Assembly (NCBI RefSeq): GCF_029603165.1
Contig: NZ_JAQSVC010000004.1
Span: forward strand, 1 to 64,000
Direction: 5' to 3'
Source: Galbibacter pacificus
GTDB taxonomy: Bacteria > Bacteroidota > Bacteroidia > Flavobacteriales > Flavobacteriaceae
DNA length: 64,000 nucleotides
The notes beneath the pieces were generated by a model, which was not told the DNA's origin, searched no databases, and worked only from the letters and a program-made list of their open reading frames with translations. This document shows, one piece after another, positions 16,201-24,600 of this stretch. Position 1 is the first letter of the stretch; every line of letters begins with the position of its first letter. The translations under genes and the position numbers were made by a program.

Positions 16201-16399
16201 TTCCAGCATCGTCGTAAACAACTCCTTCTATTTCAATTTTACCTTCTTGTTGTTGAAAAGCAAAAAGCGGGTTGGTAAAGGTCATAAGAATCATTAAAGT
16301 ACTTACTGTTCTCAGTAATAGATTCTTTTGTAGTTCTGTTTGTGTAAATACTATCTCTGATAGATAGGTAATTTTACTAAATCGATTTAGTAATTTCAT
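13223..16399 (-). CDS. SusC/RagA family TonB-dependent outer-membrane transporter
   Basis: The 1058-residue protein imports oligosaccharides across the outer membrane with energy from TonB. After the leader come a carboxypeptidase-regulatory-like domain (about 57-135: GVVYDDAGMPLPGASV), a TonB-box-like stretch (LDEVVLVGYGKQKK), the plug (IRGISTFGNSNPLILVDG, ILKDASATAVYGIRGANGV) and a 22-strand-type barrel ending in FLRLKTAEIGYTLP and a terminal Phe. The leader is long, with about 25 polar residues before the hydrophobic segment ending NPLFAFQQQ, so a downstream start is possible. It is the first gene of the four-gene operon, with an 18-bp palindrome 54 bp upstream. Confidence 0.95.
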   Translation of the reverse strand: MKLLNRFSKITYLSEIVFTQTELQKNLLLRTVSTLMILMTFTNPLFAFQQQEGKIEIEGVVYDDAGMPLPGASVMEKNTTNGVQTDFDGKYTIAVDSESAILIFSYVGMKSQEIVVGGQTAIKVTLQNDLQSLDEVVLVGYGKQKKISVVGAQSTIEAKDLEQPVANIGTMLAGRVAGLTGVQRDGLPGYDGADIWIRGISTFGNSNPLILVDGVERSLDNLDPRDIASFSILKDASATAVYGIRGANGVILIETKRGEIGKPEVSIDYNEGFTFFTRLPDLANGETYMRLANEALTTRGQEPKYAEDYIQNTVNNEDQFLYPDVDWMDAVFKDYGRNRRASVNVTGGAEDALYYVSLGYYDETGLFITDGLESYNSDTRFKRYNFTSNLTLDITKTTKVNIGIQGYLSEGTYPGAGVGSVFSAAMEAPPVEYPILYPGGYVPGKSSNGGLRNPYADVARRGYQNENKNQMYSNLRVTQELSFLTKGLSWTGMFAFDTYNEQFINRSKRESTYFVDQNFPYTEDGALLLNETFTGQNFLGYGNSNGGNRRFYLETSFNYDRTFDKHRFGGLLLFNRTDYVDAFADNFTASIPYRNQGLAGRITYSYDDRYFVEVNAGYNGSENFAPSNRYGFFPSFAAGWIISNEDFFEPLSGVIDYLKIRYSDGKVGSATTNNDNDRFLYISRVEQNDDWGFDFGESPQFTTGIRETYYGVDVTWAEARKQDLGIELNVLDNSVQIIFDVFKEYTKGAFLQRGDLPNYIGLYSDPYGNLGIVENKGFDGSLNYRKSFGELNVGIRGNFSYNRNEIIENGQPQQLYEWQDKRGTPLLANFGYVAERLYTLEDDTDGDGFITPDDGPFPTQFGQIMPGDIKYEDLNNDGKIDSYDQKEIGQGDVPALTYGFGITADYKGFDISLFFQGQNEADRMIGGSGIQPFVGGGGTGNLYTVAEDRWTPENNNPHALYPRLSYGDTGLGQNNNTQGSTWWLREINFLRLKTAEIGYTLPKNISDKLSLGNTRFYVRGTNLFTISDFDLWDPELNTGNGGVYPNISVVSMGVNVLF

Positions 16400-16452
16400 T
16401 CATTTTTCAGGTTTAAGTTAAGTTAGTTATATGTTTACAAAGCACGAAAATT

Positions 16453-16470
16453 AACTAAAACGTTTTAGTT
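16453..16470. promoter_or_regulatory. Operator-like 18-bp palindrome between susC and GH16 genes
   Basis: AACTAAAACGTTTTAGTT is perfectly palindromic and contains the same 14-bp core as site B at 8518. On the minus strand a TTTG (16441-16438), a possible half of a -7 element, lies 12 bp downstream, so a bound protein would touch the susC promoter. The divergent GH16 start is about 200 bp away on the other side. The rest of the 16400-16673 gap shows no gene. Confidence 0.72.
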
Positions 16471-16673
16471 GACAAAATTTTAAAACAACTTTTTTAACAA
16501 AAAATTAAATTATCCTTAATTATATAGTCTTTAAAAAGACAATTAGACAGTATTTTAGCAGTATTTTTGATAATAAATAAAGGTCATAATCACTTTTTCA
16601 TTTATTTCACCATTAATAAGTATAGATGAAAACTTAATGATTATTTTTACCCTTATCTAAAAAACCAACCTTA

Positions 16674-17495
16674 ATGAAACTAATTACAATTACTGGCATT
16701 TTGCTGATGTTATTTTCATGTTCCAAAACATCCAACGCCCAAGACAAAGAGCAAGAACCTAAACAAGAACAGAATGAAGAACAAGATACCGGCCCCAAGC
16801 TTGTTTGGGAAGAAAATTTTGACGGGGACGCTCTAGATGAAACCAATTGGAATTTTGAACTTGGTAATGGCTGCCCGAATGTATGCGGATGGGGAAACAA
16901 TGAAAGGCAAATCTATACCAAACAAAACCACCAAATAAAGGATGGCTTTTTAACCATTACGGCAAAGTTGGAAGACAGCTCCTATACCTCTACCCGAATT
17001 ACCACTAAAGATAAATTTGAGTTTACTTACGGATCTATTGAAACAAGGGCCAAATTGCCTATCGGCCAAGGGATATGGCCCGCTTTTTGGATGCTGGGCG
17101 CAAACATTGATGAAGTAGGTTGGCCAAGTTGCGGCGAAATAGATATTCTTGAATATGTAGGCAAAGAACCCGATATGGTTTACACGACCATCCACGTGCC
17201 AGACACCTATGGCGATAAGGCCAGCTCTAAAAAGACAAAATTTGAGGATATTGAAGATGGGTTTCATACTTTTAAGGCACATTGGACCCATGATAAAATT
17301 GAATTTTATGTTGATGACCAATTGGTGTATACCTATGCCCCACCACATAAAACAATAAAAAACTGGCCTTTCGACAATCCGGCCTTTATAATTGTGAACA
17401 TGGCCGTTGGCGGCAACTTTGGTGGCCCCGAAGTTGACAATGGTATTTTTCCGCAGGAATATATGGTAGACTATATAAAAGTTTACCAAGATTAA
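16674..17495 (+). CDS. GH16 family beta-glucanase (laminarinase-type) lipoprotein
   Basis: The 273-residue protein is an endo-acting GH16 enzyme, most like bacterial beta-1,3-glucanases. The signal peptide ends in a lipobox (LMLFSC) and an acidic linker (KEQEPKQEQNEEQD) spaces the domain from the membrane. The catalytic motif GEIDILE has nucleophile Glu155 and acid/base Glu160. WPAFWMLG and GxWPFDxPxxIIxNxAVGG are present. It diverges from susC and is followed by a strong bidirectional terminator, so it is monocistronic. Whether it serves the same glycan as the minus-strand locus or is a neighbour for laminarin is open. Confidence 0.93.
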   Translation: MKLITITGILLMLFSCSKTSNAQDKEQEPKQEQNEEQDTGPKLVWEENFDGDALDETNWNFELGNGCPNVCGWGNNERQIYTKQNHQIKDGFLTITAKLEDSSYTSTRITTKDKFEFTYGSIETRAKLPIGQGIWPAFWMLGANIDEVGWPSCGEIDILEYVGKEPDMVYTTIHVPDTYGDKASSKKTKFEDIEDGFHTFKAHWTHDKIEFYVDDQLVYTYAPPHKTIKNWPFDNPAFIIVNMAVGGNFGGPEVDNGIFPQEYMVDYIKVYQD

Positions 17496-17497
17496 AA

Positions 17498-17522
17498 AAA
17501 CCCGGTGCGGTGCACCGGGTTT
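17498..17522. terminator. Bidirectional Rho-independent terminator
   Basis: Arms AAACCCGGTGC (17498-17508) and GCACCGGGTTT (17512-17522) pair perfectly over 11 bp with a 3-base loop. T-tracts follow on both strands. It separates the convergent GH16 and small lipoprotein genes. Confidence 0.92.
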
Positions 17523-17558
17523 TATAACTTTTACTTCAAAGAAGTATGTTCGTTCTAA

Positions 17559-17807
17559 TTATAGATCAGCTTTAGCAGCAGTAGTATCTACAGCTTCTTC
17601 AACGTTATCCATTGCTTCTTCAGCAGCTTCCTGTGTGTCCTCGGCAGCTTCTTCAATAGCAGCGCCTGTATCTTCGGCAGCATCTTGTACATCATCAGCA
17701 GCGCTTTCTACTGCATCTTCTGTTTTTTCTTTAGTAGTTTCTTTACAAGAAGTTACTGTTAAACCCAATGCCAATACTAGAGCTAAACTTAAAATTACTT
17801 TTTTCAT
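17559..17807 (-). CDS. Small acidic Ala/Glu/Asp-rich lipoprotein
   Basis: The 82-residue protein has a lipoprotein signal (LGLTVTSCKE). After it almost every residue is Ala, Glu, Asp, Val, Thr or Gln, in repeats of the type EAAEDTxEAAEEA that should form one amphipathic helix or a coiled coil. No aromatic residue occurs after the signal. Similar short lipoproteins are frequent in Flavobacteriia, but their role is unknown. It is monocistronic, with its own terminator. Confidence 0.85.
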   Translation of the reverse strand: MKKVILSLALVLALGLTVTSCKETTKEKTEDAVESAADDVQDAAEDTGAAIEEAAEDTQEAAEEAMDNVEEAVDTTAAKADL

Positions 17808-17921
17808 GGTTCTTTTGTTTAATTATTTACTTAAATTTTGCAACACGAATGTAGTAATATATTTCATTCGTTAACAAATAATTCCATAACATTTTTAACA
17901 TAATTAAAAATATTGTAAAAA

Positions 17922-19166
17922 TCATTCAAGTAATTTACGAATGTAATAGCCTATTTGGATCTTTGCCCCCTTATTTTTATTAATAAATGCCTTGTTTTTC
18001 TGTCCTGCATCGTACAAATCAGACTGGTTTTCAAGTAGATGGTTTAAAGTGCTGGAAAATTCACCTTTTGTGCTTACCGATAAAATCCCGCCCAATGCTA
18101 CAAGCTGTTCGGCCTCAACAAACCCTTTGTAGTTTTTCCCGATAATTACGGGAATACCAAAAACCGCGGGCTCCAATGTATTGTGTAAACCTGTACTGCC
18201 CATGCCACCGCCAACGTATGCAATGGTTGCATAACTGTATATTTTGGTGAGTATGCCAATGGTATCGACTATAAAAACATCGTAATCAGATATGTTTTTC
18301 TCCTCTTTTTCTGAATACAGTACCGTTTTTTTATGGATGTTTTCCCGTAACTTTTGTATGGATGAAGGCTGTACCGTATGCGGGGCAATAATATATTTTA
18401 TGTTTTTTTTTATGTCCTTGTTTATATAATCAACAATTAGTTTTTCATCTTCGGGCCACGTGCTCCCTGCTACAAAACACAAATTATCGCCTACAAACCC
18501 TTCAAGGAACTTAAGTGTATTGTCGCGATGTAATATTTCTTCGACCCTATCAAAACGGGTATCGCCACTTACGGTTGTGTTACCAAACCCAATATGTTCC
18601 AACAGTAACTTGGAGCTTTCATTTTGGACAAAAAAGTGATTGAATGTTTGAAGCGACTTTCTCATAAAACTTCCATACCAATGAAAAAAAGCCTGATTTT
18701 CCCTGAATATTCCCGAAACCAATAAAGTAGGGATGCTTTTTCTTTTTAAAGCTGAAAGATAATTAGGCCAGAATTCATATTTCACAAAAATGGCCAATCG
18801 TGGCCGCACCGCTTCCAGAAATCTAGTTGCATTGCTTGCCGTATCCAACGGAAGGTAACAAACAACATGAGCAACCGGGGTATTCTTTTTCACTTCATAA
18901 CCGGAAGGAGAAAAAAAAGTAACCAGGATTTTATGGTCCGGAAAACCCTTTTTGGCTTGCTCAATAAGCGGAAGACCTTGCTCAAACTCGCCTAAAGATG
19001 CTATATGGAACCATATTACTTTATCATCGGCCCTTATGTTTTTGGTCAATACATCAAAAACAATTTTGCGGCCCTCGACAAAAAGCTTCAACTTATCATT
19101 GAACAGGGCGGCAATTTTTAAAAAAAATCCCGTTATATAAACCAGTATATTGTACAAAAAAAGCAC
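17922..19166 (-). CDS. waaA: 3-deoxy-D-manno-octulosonic acid (Kdo) transferase
   Basis: WaaA adds Kdo from CMP-Kdo to lipid IVA on the inner face of the cytoplasmic membrane. The 414-residue protein has the N-terminal membrane anchor (YNILVYITGFFLKIA), the domain with WFHIASLGEFEQGLPL and VKYEFWPNYL, and the GT-B C-terminal domain with YVGGGMGSTGLHNTLEPA and GKNYKGFVEA. Length is normal. The start is GTG; no ATG fits. It diverges from the aminotransferase gene. Confidence 0.93.
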   Translation of the reverse strand: MLFLYNILVYITGFFLKIAALFNDKLKLFVEGRKIVFDVLTKNIRADDKVIWFHIASLGEFEQGLPLIEQAKKGFPDHKILVTFFSPSGYEVKKNTPVAHVVCYLPLDTASNATRFLEAVRPRLAIFVKYEFWPNYLSALKRKSIPTLLVSGIFRENQAFFHWYGSFMRKSLQTFNHFFVQNESSKLLLEHIGFGNTTVSGDTRFDRVEEILHRDNTLKFLEGFVGDNLCFVAGSTWPEDEKLIVDYINKDIKKNIKYIIAPHTVQPSSIQKLRENIHKKTVLYSEKEEKNISDYDVFIVDTIGILTKIYSYATIAYVGGGMGSTGLHNTLEPAVFGIPVIIGKNYKGFVEAEQLVALGGILSVSTKGEFSSTLNHLLENQSDLYDAGQKNKAFINKNKGAKIQIGYYIRKLLE

Positions 19167-19210
19167 TTTATTCCTTTTGTTGCTAAAATACGTTACTTTC
19201 TGTTAATACA

Positions 19211-19241
19211 TTGGCTACGGTAACTTTATTTTGTAATTTTG
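19211..19241 (+). promoter_or_regulatory. Bacteroidota-type promoter of the aminotransferase-galE genes
   Basis: TTG (19211-19213) and TAATTTTG (19234-19241) match the -33 and -7 consensus (TTG, TAnnTTTG) with 20 bp between them. They lie 25 bp before the chosen start at 19266. Confidence 0.7.
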
Positions 19242-19265
19242 TTGTATACATTAAGAATGATCTTC

Positions 19266-20411
19266 ATGAAGAAAATACAGATGGTTGACTTACAGGGTCA
19301 ATATAGCTTTATAAAAGAACAAGTAAACAATTCCATAACCCAAGTTTTAGAATCTGCAGCATTTATAAACGGCCCCGAAGTTCATGGTTTTCAAAAAGAA
19401 CTGGAAGATTATTTAGGGGTTAAACATGTTATTCCCTGTGCCAATGGCACCGATGCACTCCAAATTGCCATGATGGGGCTTGGGCTTGAACAAGGCGATG
19501 AAGTAATTACGGCCGATTTTACCTTTGCGGCCACCGTAGAAGTTATAGCATTGCTTAAGCTTACGCCCGTTTTGGTAGATGTAGACCTAGACACTTTTAA
19601 CATAAACATAGAAGCGCTCAAAAAAGCAATAACACCAAAAACCAAGGCTATTGTTCCGGTACATCTTTTTGGCCAATGTGCCAATATGGATTCAGTAATG
19701 GAAATTGCAGAAGAACACAACCTATTTGTTATAGAAGACAATGCACAGGGAATAGGTGCCGATTATACCTTTAAGAATGGTACATCCAAAAAATCGGGAG
19801 CCATTGGCCATGTTGCGGCCACTTCTTTCTTTCCTTCTAAAAACCTGGGCTGTTACGGAGACGGGGGAGCCATTTTTACTAACGACGATGCTTTGGCACA
19901 TATGCTCCGCGGAATGGTTAACCACGGCATGTACGAGCGTTACCATCATGACGTAGTGGGTGTAAACTCCCGTTTAGACTCTATCCAGGCTGCTGTTTTA
20001 AGGGCCAAGCTCCCTCTTTTAGATATGTATAACAAAAAAAGAAGAGAAACTGCCGTAAAATACACCAATGCACTAAAAAACAACACACATATTATTACAC
20101 CGGTTCTGGCCAACGGGAAACTGGAAGCCGATAACAATCACCACGTTTTTCATCAATACACATTGCGTATTACCAATGGAAAACGGGACGGATTGGTGAA
20201 ATTCCTTAACGAAAACGGAATTCCATGCGGAGTGTATTACCCAATCCCTTTGCACAAACAAAAAGCCTATACAGACAACAGGTATAATGAAGCCGATTTT
20301 GCGGTTACCAATCAATTGGTAAAAGAAGTAATTTCGTTACCGATGCATACCGAACTGGATGATGAACAAATTAATTTCATTACCGGTAAAATAAATGAAT
20401 TTATTAATTAA
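19266..20411 (+). CDS. DegT/DnrJ/EryC1/StrS family sugar aminotransferase
   Basis: Enzymes of this PLP-dependent family add an amino group to nucleotide-linked keto sugars for surface polysaccharides. The 381-residue protein shows CANGTDALQIAMMGLGL, the IEDNAQGIGA segment, and SFFPSKNLGCYGDGGA, which contains the PLP-binding Lys. The start at 19266 (MKKIQMVDLQ) is preferred to an upstream one at 19239 because the promoter -7 element ends at 19241. It is followed 23 bp later by galE, consistent with a role in sugar-nucleotide supply. The exact sugar is unknown. Confidence 0.9.
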   Translation: MKKIQMVDLQGQYSFIKEQVNNSITQVLESAAFINGPEVHGFQKELEDYLGVKHVIPCANGTDALQIAMMGLGLEQGDEVITADFTFAATVEVIALLKLTPVLVDVDLDTFNINIEALKKAITPKTKAIVPVHLFGQCANMDSVMEIAEEHNLFVIEDNAQGIGADYTFKNGTSKKSGAIGHVAATSFFPSKNLGCYGDGGAIFTNDDALAHMLRGMVNHGMYERYHHDVVGVNSRLDSIQAAVLRAKLPLLDMYNKKRRETAVKYTNALKNNTHIITPVLANGKLEADNNHHVFHQYTLRITNGKRDGLVKFLNENGIPCGVYYPIPLHKQKAYTDNRYNEADFAVTNQLVKEVISLPMHTELDDEQINFITGKINEFIN

Positions 20412-20434
20412 CCTTAAAAATAAAAACTGAATTA

Positions 20435-21454
20435 ATGAAAATATTAGTTACCGGAGGACTTGGTTTTATAGGATCCCATACGGTCGTAGAGCTTCAAAAC
20501 AAAGGATTTGAAGTAATCGTGATAGACAACCTCTCTAATTCTTCTTTGGATGTATTAGACGGCATAACGGCCATTACCGGGGAAAAACCTTTATTTCAGA
20601 AACTTGACCTTCGCGAAAAAAATAACGTTTCTGCTTTTTTTAAAGAGCATCCCGATATTGCAGGGGTGATACATTTTGCGGCTTCAAAAGCAGTGGGCGA
20701 AAGTGTGGAAAAGCCATTATTGTACTACGAAAACAATATAAGTACGCTTGTATATTTATTAAAAGAGCTCGCAACAAAAGAAAACGCCCCTTTTATATTC
20801 AGTTCCTCCTGTACCGTATACGGACAAGCAGATAAATTACCCATTACCGAAGATGCCCCGGTAAAAAAGGCAGAGTCTCCATACGGAAACACTAAGCAGA
20901 TTGGGGAAGAAATTATTCAGGACACCTGCAAAGTACACCAAAATATCAAAGCAATTTCATTGCGCTATTTCAATCCCATTGGTGCACACGAAAGCGCAAA
21001 TATAGGCGAACTTCCTATTGGGGTTCCACAAAACCTCGTTCCTTTTATTACACAAACCGGAGTGGGAATAAGAGAACAGCTTTCGGTTTTTGGGGACGAC
21101 TACCCTACTGAAGACGGTACCTGCATTCGCGATTACATTCATGTCGTGGATCTGGCCAAGGCCCATGTAGTTGCACTAGAGCGCCTTATTGACAACAAAA
21201 ACAAGTCCAACTATGAAGTCTTTAACGTTGGAACAGGAACAGGAAGCTCTGTTCTGGAAGTTATAAACAGTTTTGAAAAGGTAGCCGGCAAGCCCCTCAA
21301 TTACAAAATAGTAAACAGACGCCCCGGCGATGTAATTGCCGCATACGCCGACACAGCCAAAGCCAATGACGAACTAGGCTGGAAAGCCAAATCTTCTCTG
21401 GACGAGGCCATGGATTCGGCTTGGAAATGGGAACAAAAAGTGAGAGAAAAGTAA
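20435..21454 (+). CDS. galE: UDP-glucose 4-epimerase
   Basis: GalE interconverts UDP-glucose and UDP-galactose with bound NAD. The 339-residue protein starts with the Rossmann motif GGLGFIGSH. SSSCTVYG supplies the catalytic Ser and YGNTKQIGEEI the Tyr-x-x-x-Lys pair. The C-terminal part (RDYIHVVDLAKAHV, NRRPGDV) is as usual. It follows the aminotransferase gene and ends at a terminator. Confidence 0.95.
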   Translation: MKILVTGGLGFIGSHTVVELQNKGFEVIVIDNLSNSSLDVLDGITAITGEKPLFQKLDLREKNNVSAFFKEHPDIAGVIHFAASKAVGESVEKPLLYYENNISTLVYLLKELATKENAPFIFSSSCTVYGQADKLPITEDAPVKKAESPYGNTKQIGEEIIQDTCKVHQNIKAISLRYFNPIGAHESANIGELPIGVPQNLVPFITQTGVGIREQLSVFGDDYPTEDGTCIRDYIHVVDLAKAHVVALERLIDNKNKSNYEVFNVGTGTGSSVLEVINSFEKVAGKPLNYKIVNRRPGDVIAAYADTAKANDELGWKAKSSLDEAMDSAWKWEQKVREK

Positions 21455-21473
21455 ATAAACAAATAAAATATTG

Positions 21474-21518
21474 AAAAGTCAGTTTTGAGCCTTTCTGTTA
21501 TGCTTAAACTGACTTTTT
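21474..21518 (+). terminator. Terminator after galE
   Basis: Arms AAAAGTCAGTTT (21474-21485) and AAACTGACTTTT (21506-21517) pair perfectly over 12 bp and run into a T-tract. The site is 20 bp beyond the galE stop. Confidence 0.85.
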
Positions 21519-21568
21519 AGGTTATTCCCTTCAGCAAAATGCAATTATAATTCCTCTAAGAAAGGATC

Positions 21569-21584
21569 ACTTTCATATGAAAGT
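21569..21584. promoter_or_regulatory. 16-bp palindrome inside the mfd promoter
   Basis: ACTTTCATATGAAAGT is a perfect palindrome ending 9 bp before the mfd -7 element, so it fills the region between -33 and -7. A regulator bound here would control mfd. No known operator of this sequence comes to mind. Confidence 0.5.
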
Positions 21585-21593
21585 TCGATAAAC

Positions 21594-21601
21594 TATCTTT
21601 G
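21594..21601 (+). promoter_or_regulatory. -7 promoter element of mfd
   Basis: TATCTTTG matches TAnnTTTG exactly and lies 17 bp before the GTG start. The -33 side is occupied by the palindrome at 21569. Confidence 0.6.
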
Positions 21602-21618
21602 CAGGAAAAGAAGATTTA

Positions 21619-24600
21619 GTGAGTACCACCATCACGCTATCTGGTTTAAATCAGGTTATATCTACGTATAAAGAATCTCTGCAACAGCAGAAATTAGGGA
21701 GTTCTGTTGCCCAGACCCAAAACAATATTTATTTAAAAGGCCTTGTTGGTTCATCTTTGTCAATTATTATGGCAAACGCCTTTAAGGAAGCCTCCTTGCC
21801 CTTTTTGGCTATTTTTAACGACAAAGAAGAAGCTGCTTACCATTTAAACGACCTAGAGCAACTTATTGGTGATAAAGATGTGCTTTTTTATCCCGGAAGT
21901 TACCGCAGGCCCTATCAAATTGAAGAAACAGACAATGCAAATGTTCTTTTAAGGGCCGAAGTACTCAACAGGATCAATTCTAGAAAAAAACCAGCTATTA
22001 TTGTAACCTACCCGGAAGCTCTTTTTGAAAAGGTGGTGACTAAAAAAGAACTGGAACGAAGCACCTTAAAAATCAATTTAAACGACAAACTTTCTACTGA
22101 TTTTATAAACGAAACGCTTTTTGAATATAAGTTTAAGAGGGTTGATTTTGTATCGGAGCCCGGCGAATTTTCCGTACGCGGGGGAATTGTAGATGTTTTC
22201 TCTTTTTCGAATGACGAACCCTACCGGATTGAATTTTTTGGCGATGAGGTTGACAGCATCCGTTCTTTTGATGTTGAAACGCAGCTCTCTACCGAAAAGC
22301 TTAAAAAAATTACCATTATCCCCAATGTAGAAAACAAATTGCTGGAAGAAGACCGCGAAAGTTTTTTAAAATATACATCATCAAAAACTGTAGTATTCCT
22401 CAAAAATAAAGAACTGTTCCTTTCAAAAGTAAACGATTTGTTCAGCAAAGCCGAGGAAGCTTTTAAAACCCTTTCAAAAGACATAAAGCATACTCCTCCA
22501 AAAGAACTTTTCTGTACCGGTGCATTGCTAAGAAATCAACTGGCCAATTACAATACGGTGGAACTTTCCAAGACAGAGACAAGGGAGGAAAATCAAGAAA
22601 CCATCGCTTTCGAGACATCACCACAACCTTCATTCAACAAACAGTTTAACTTGTTGATTGAAGACCTTAACGGTAATTACAAAAAAGGCTATCAAAATTA
22701 TATTGTTTGCGCTTCCGAACAGCAGGCAAAACGTTTTCACGATATTTTTAACGACGTAGACAAAGACGTACATTACCAAACCATTGTGTTTTCCATGTAC
22801 CAAGGTTTTATAGATCATGAGCATAAAATAGCCTGCTATACAGACCATCAAATTTTTGAACGCTACCATAAATTTCAGCTTAAAAACGGATATTCCAAAA
22901 AACAGGCCATTACGCTTAAAGAATTGACCAACTTGGAAATAGGCGATTATGTTACGCATATCGACCATGGGATTGGTAGGTTTGGCGGATTGCAAAAAAT
23001 TCAGGTTGAGGGGAAATTACAGGAGGCCATCAAGTTAATTTATGGAGAACGCGATATTTTATATGTAAGTATTCATTCGCTCCATAAAATTACCAAATAC
23101 AATGGTAAGGACGGCAAAACCCCAAAAATATATAAATTAGGTTCCGCAGCATGGAAAAACCTTAAAAAGAAAACCAAAAGCAAGGTTAAGGAAATTGCCT
23201 TTAACCTTATAAAACTTTATGCCAAACGGAAAACAGAGAAAGGATTTCAGTACGGTCCCGATTCTTATCTGCAAAACGAACTAGAAGCCTCTTTTATTTA
23301 TGAAGACACGCCCGACCAAAGCAAAGCCACGGAAGATGTAAAACGAGACATGGAAAGCCAACAGCCCATGGACAGGCTTGTATGCGGGGATGTAGGCTTT
23401 GGCAAAACAGAAGTAGCCATACGTGCTGCCTTTAAAGCTGTTGACAACGGAAAACAGGTTGCCATATTGGTGCCTACCACCATTCTGGCCTTTCAGCACC
23501 ATAAAACCTTTACCGAAAGGCTGGCCAATATGCCCGTGACCATAGATTACCTTAACCGCTTTAGGACTGCCAAAGAAAAAAAATACACTTTGGAAAGGCT
23601 GGCCGAAGGAAAAGTAGATATCATTATTGGAACACATCAACTGGTAAACAAAAACGTAAAATTTAAAGACCTCGGATTGCTCATTGTAGACGAAGAACAA
23701 AAATTCGGGGTTTCTGTCAAAGATAAATTAAAGACCATTAAAGAAAATGTAGACGTACTTACCTTAACGGCTACACCAATACCGAGGACGTTGCAGTTTA
23801 GCTTAATGGCAGCCCGCGATTTATCAGTTATAACGACCCCACCACCAAATAGGTATCCTATAGAAAGTACGGTTATTCAATTAAACGAAGAGGTGATCCG
23901 AGATGCTATTTCATACGAAATTCAACGGGGTGGGCAGGTTTTCTTTATCAATAACAGAATAGAAAACATTAAGGAAGTGGCTGGAATGATCCAGCGTTTG
24001 GTTCCAGATGCCAAAATTGGCATTGGCCACGGACAAATGGACGGAAAAAAACTGGAACAGCTAATGTTGAGCTTTATGCGGGGCGATTTTGATGTACTGG
24101 TGGCAACTTCTATCATTGAAAGCGGACTCGACGTGCCCAATGCCAATACAATTTTTATTAATAATGCCAATAATTTCGGGCTTTCGGATCTACACCAAAT
24201 GCGCGGACGTGTAGGCAGAAGTAACAAAAAGGCGTTTTGCTATTTTATAACACCTCCTTATTCTGCTATGACTGATGATGCCCGTAAACGTATTCAAGCT
24301 TTGGAACAATTTACAGAACTTGGAAGTGGTTTCAATATTGCAATGAAAGATCTAGAAATAAGGGGTGCCGGAGATATACTTGGTGGTGAACAAAGTGGCT
24401 TTATAAATGAAATTGGTTTTGACACCTATCAAAAAATACTTCAGGAAGCTATTGAAGAATTAAAGGAAAATGAATTTTCCGACCTCTACGACCAAAAAAA
24501 AGAAGATAAAATTTACGTAAAAGAAACACAGCTGGATACCGATTTTCAATTATTGTTCCCAGACGATTACATCAACGCAATTACCGAGCGCTTAAACCTC

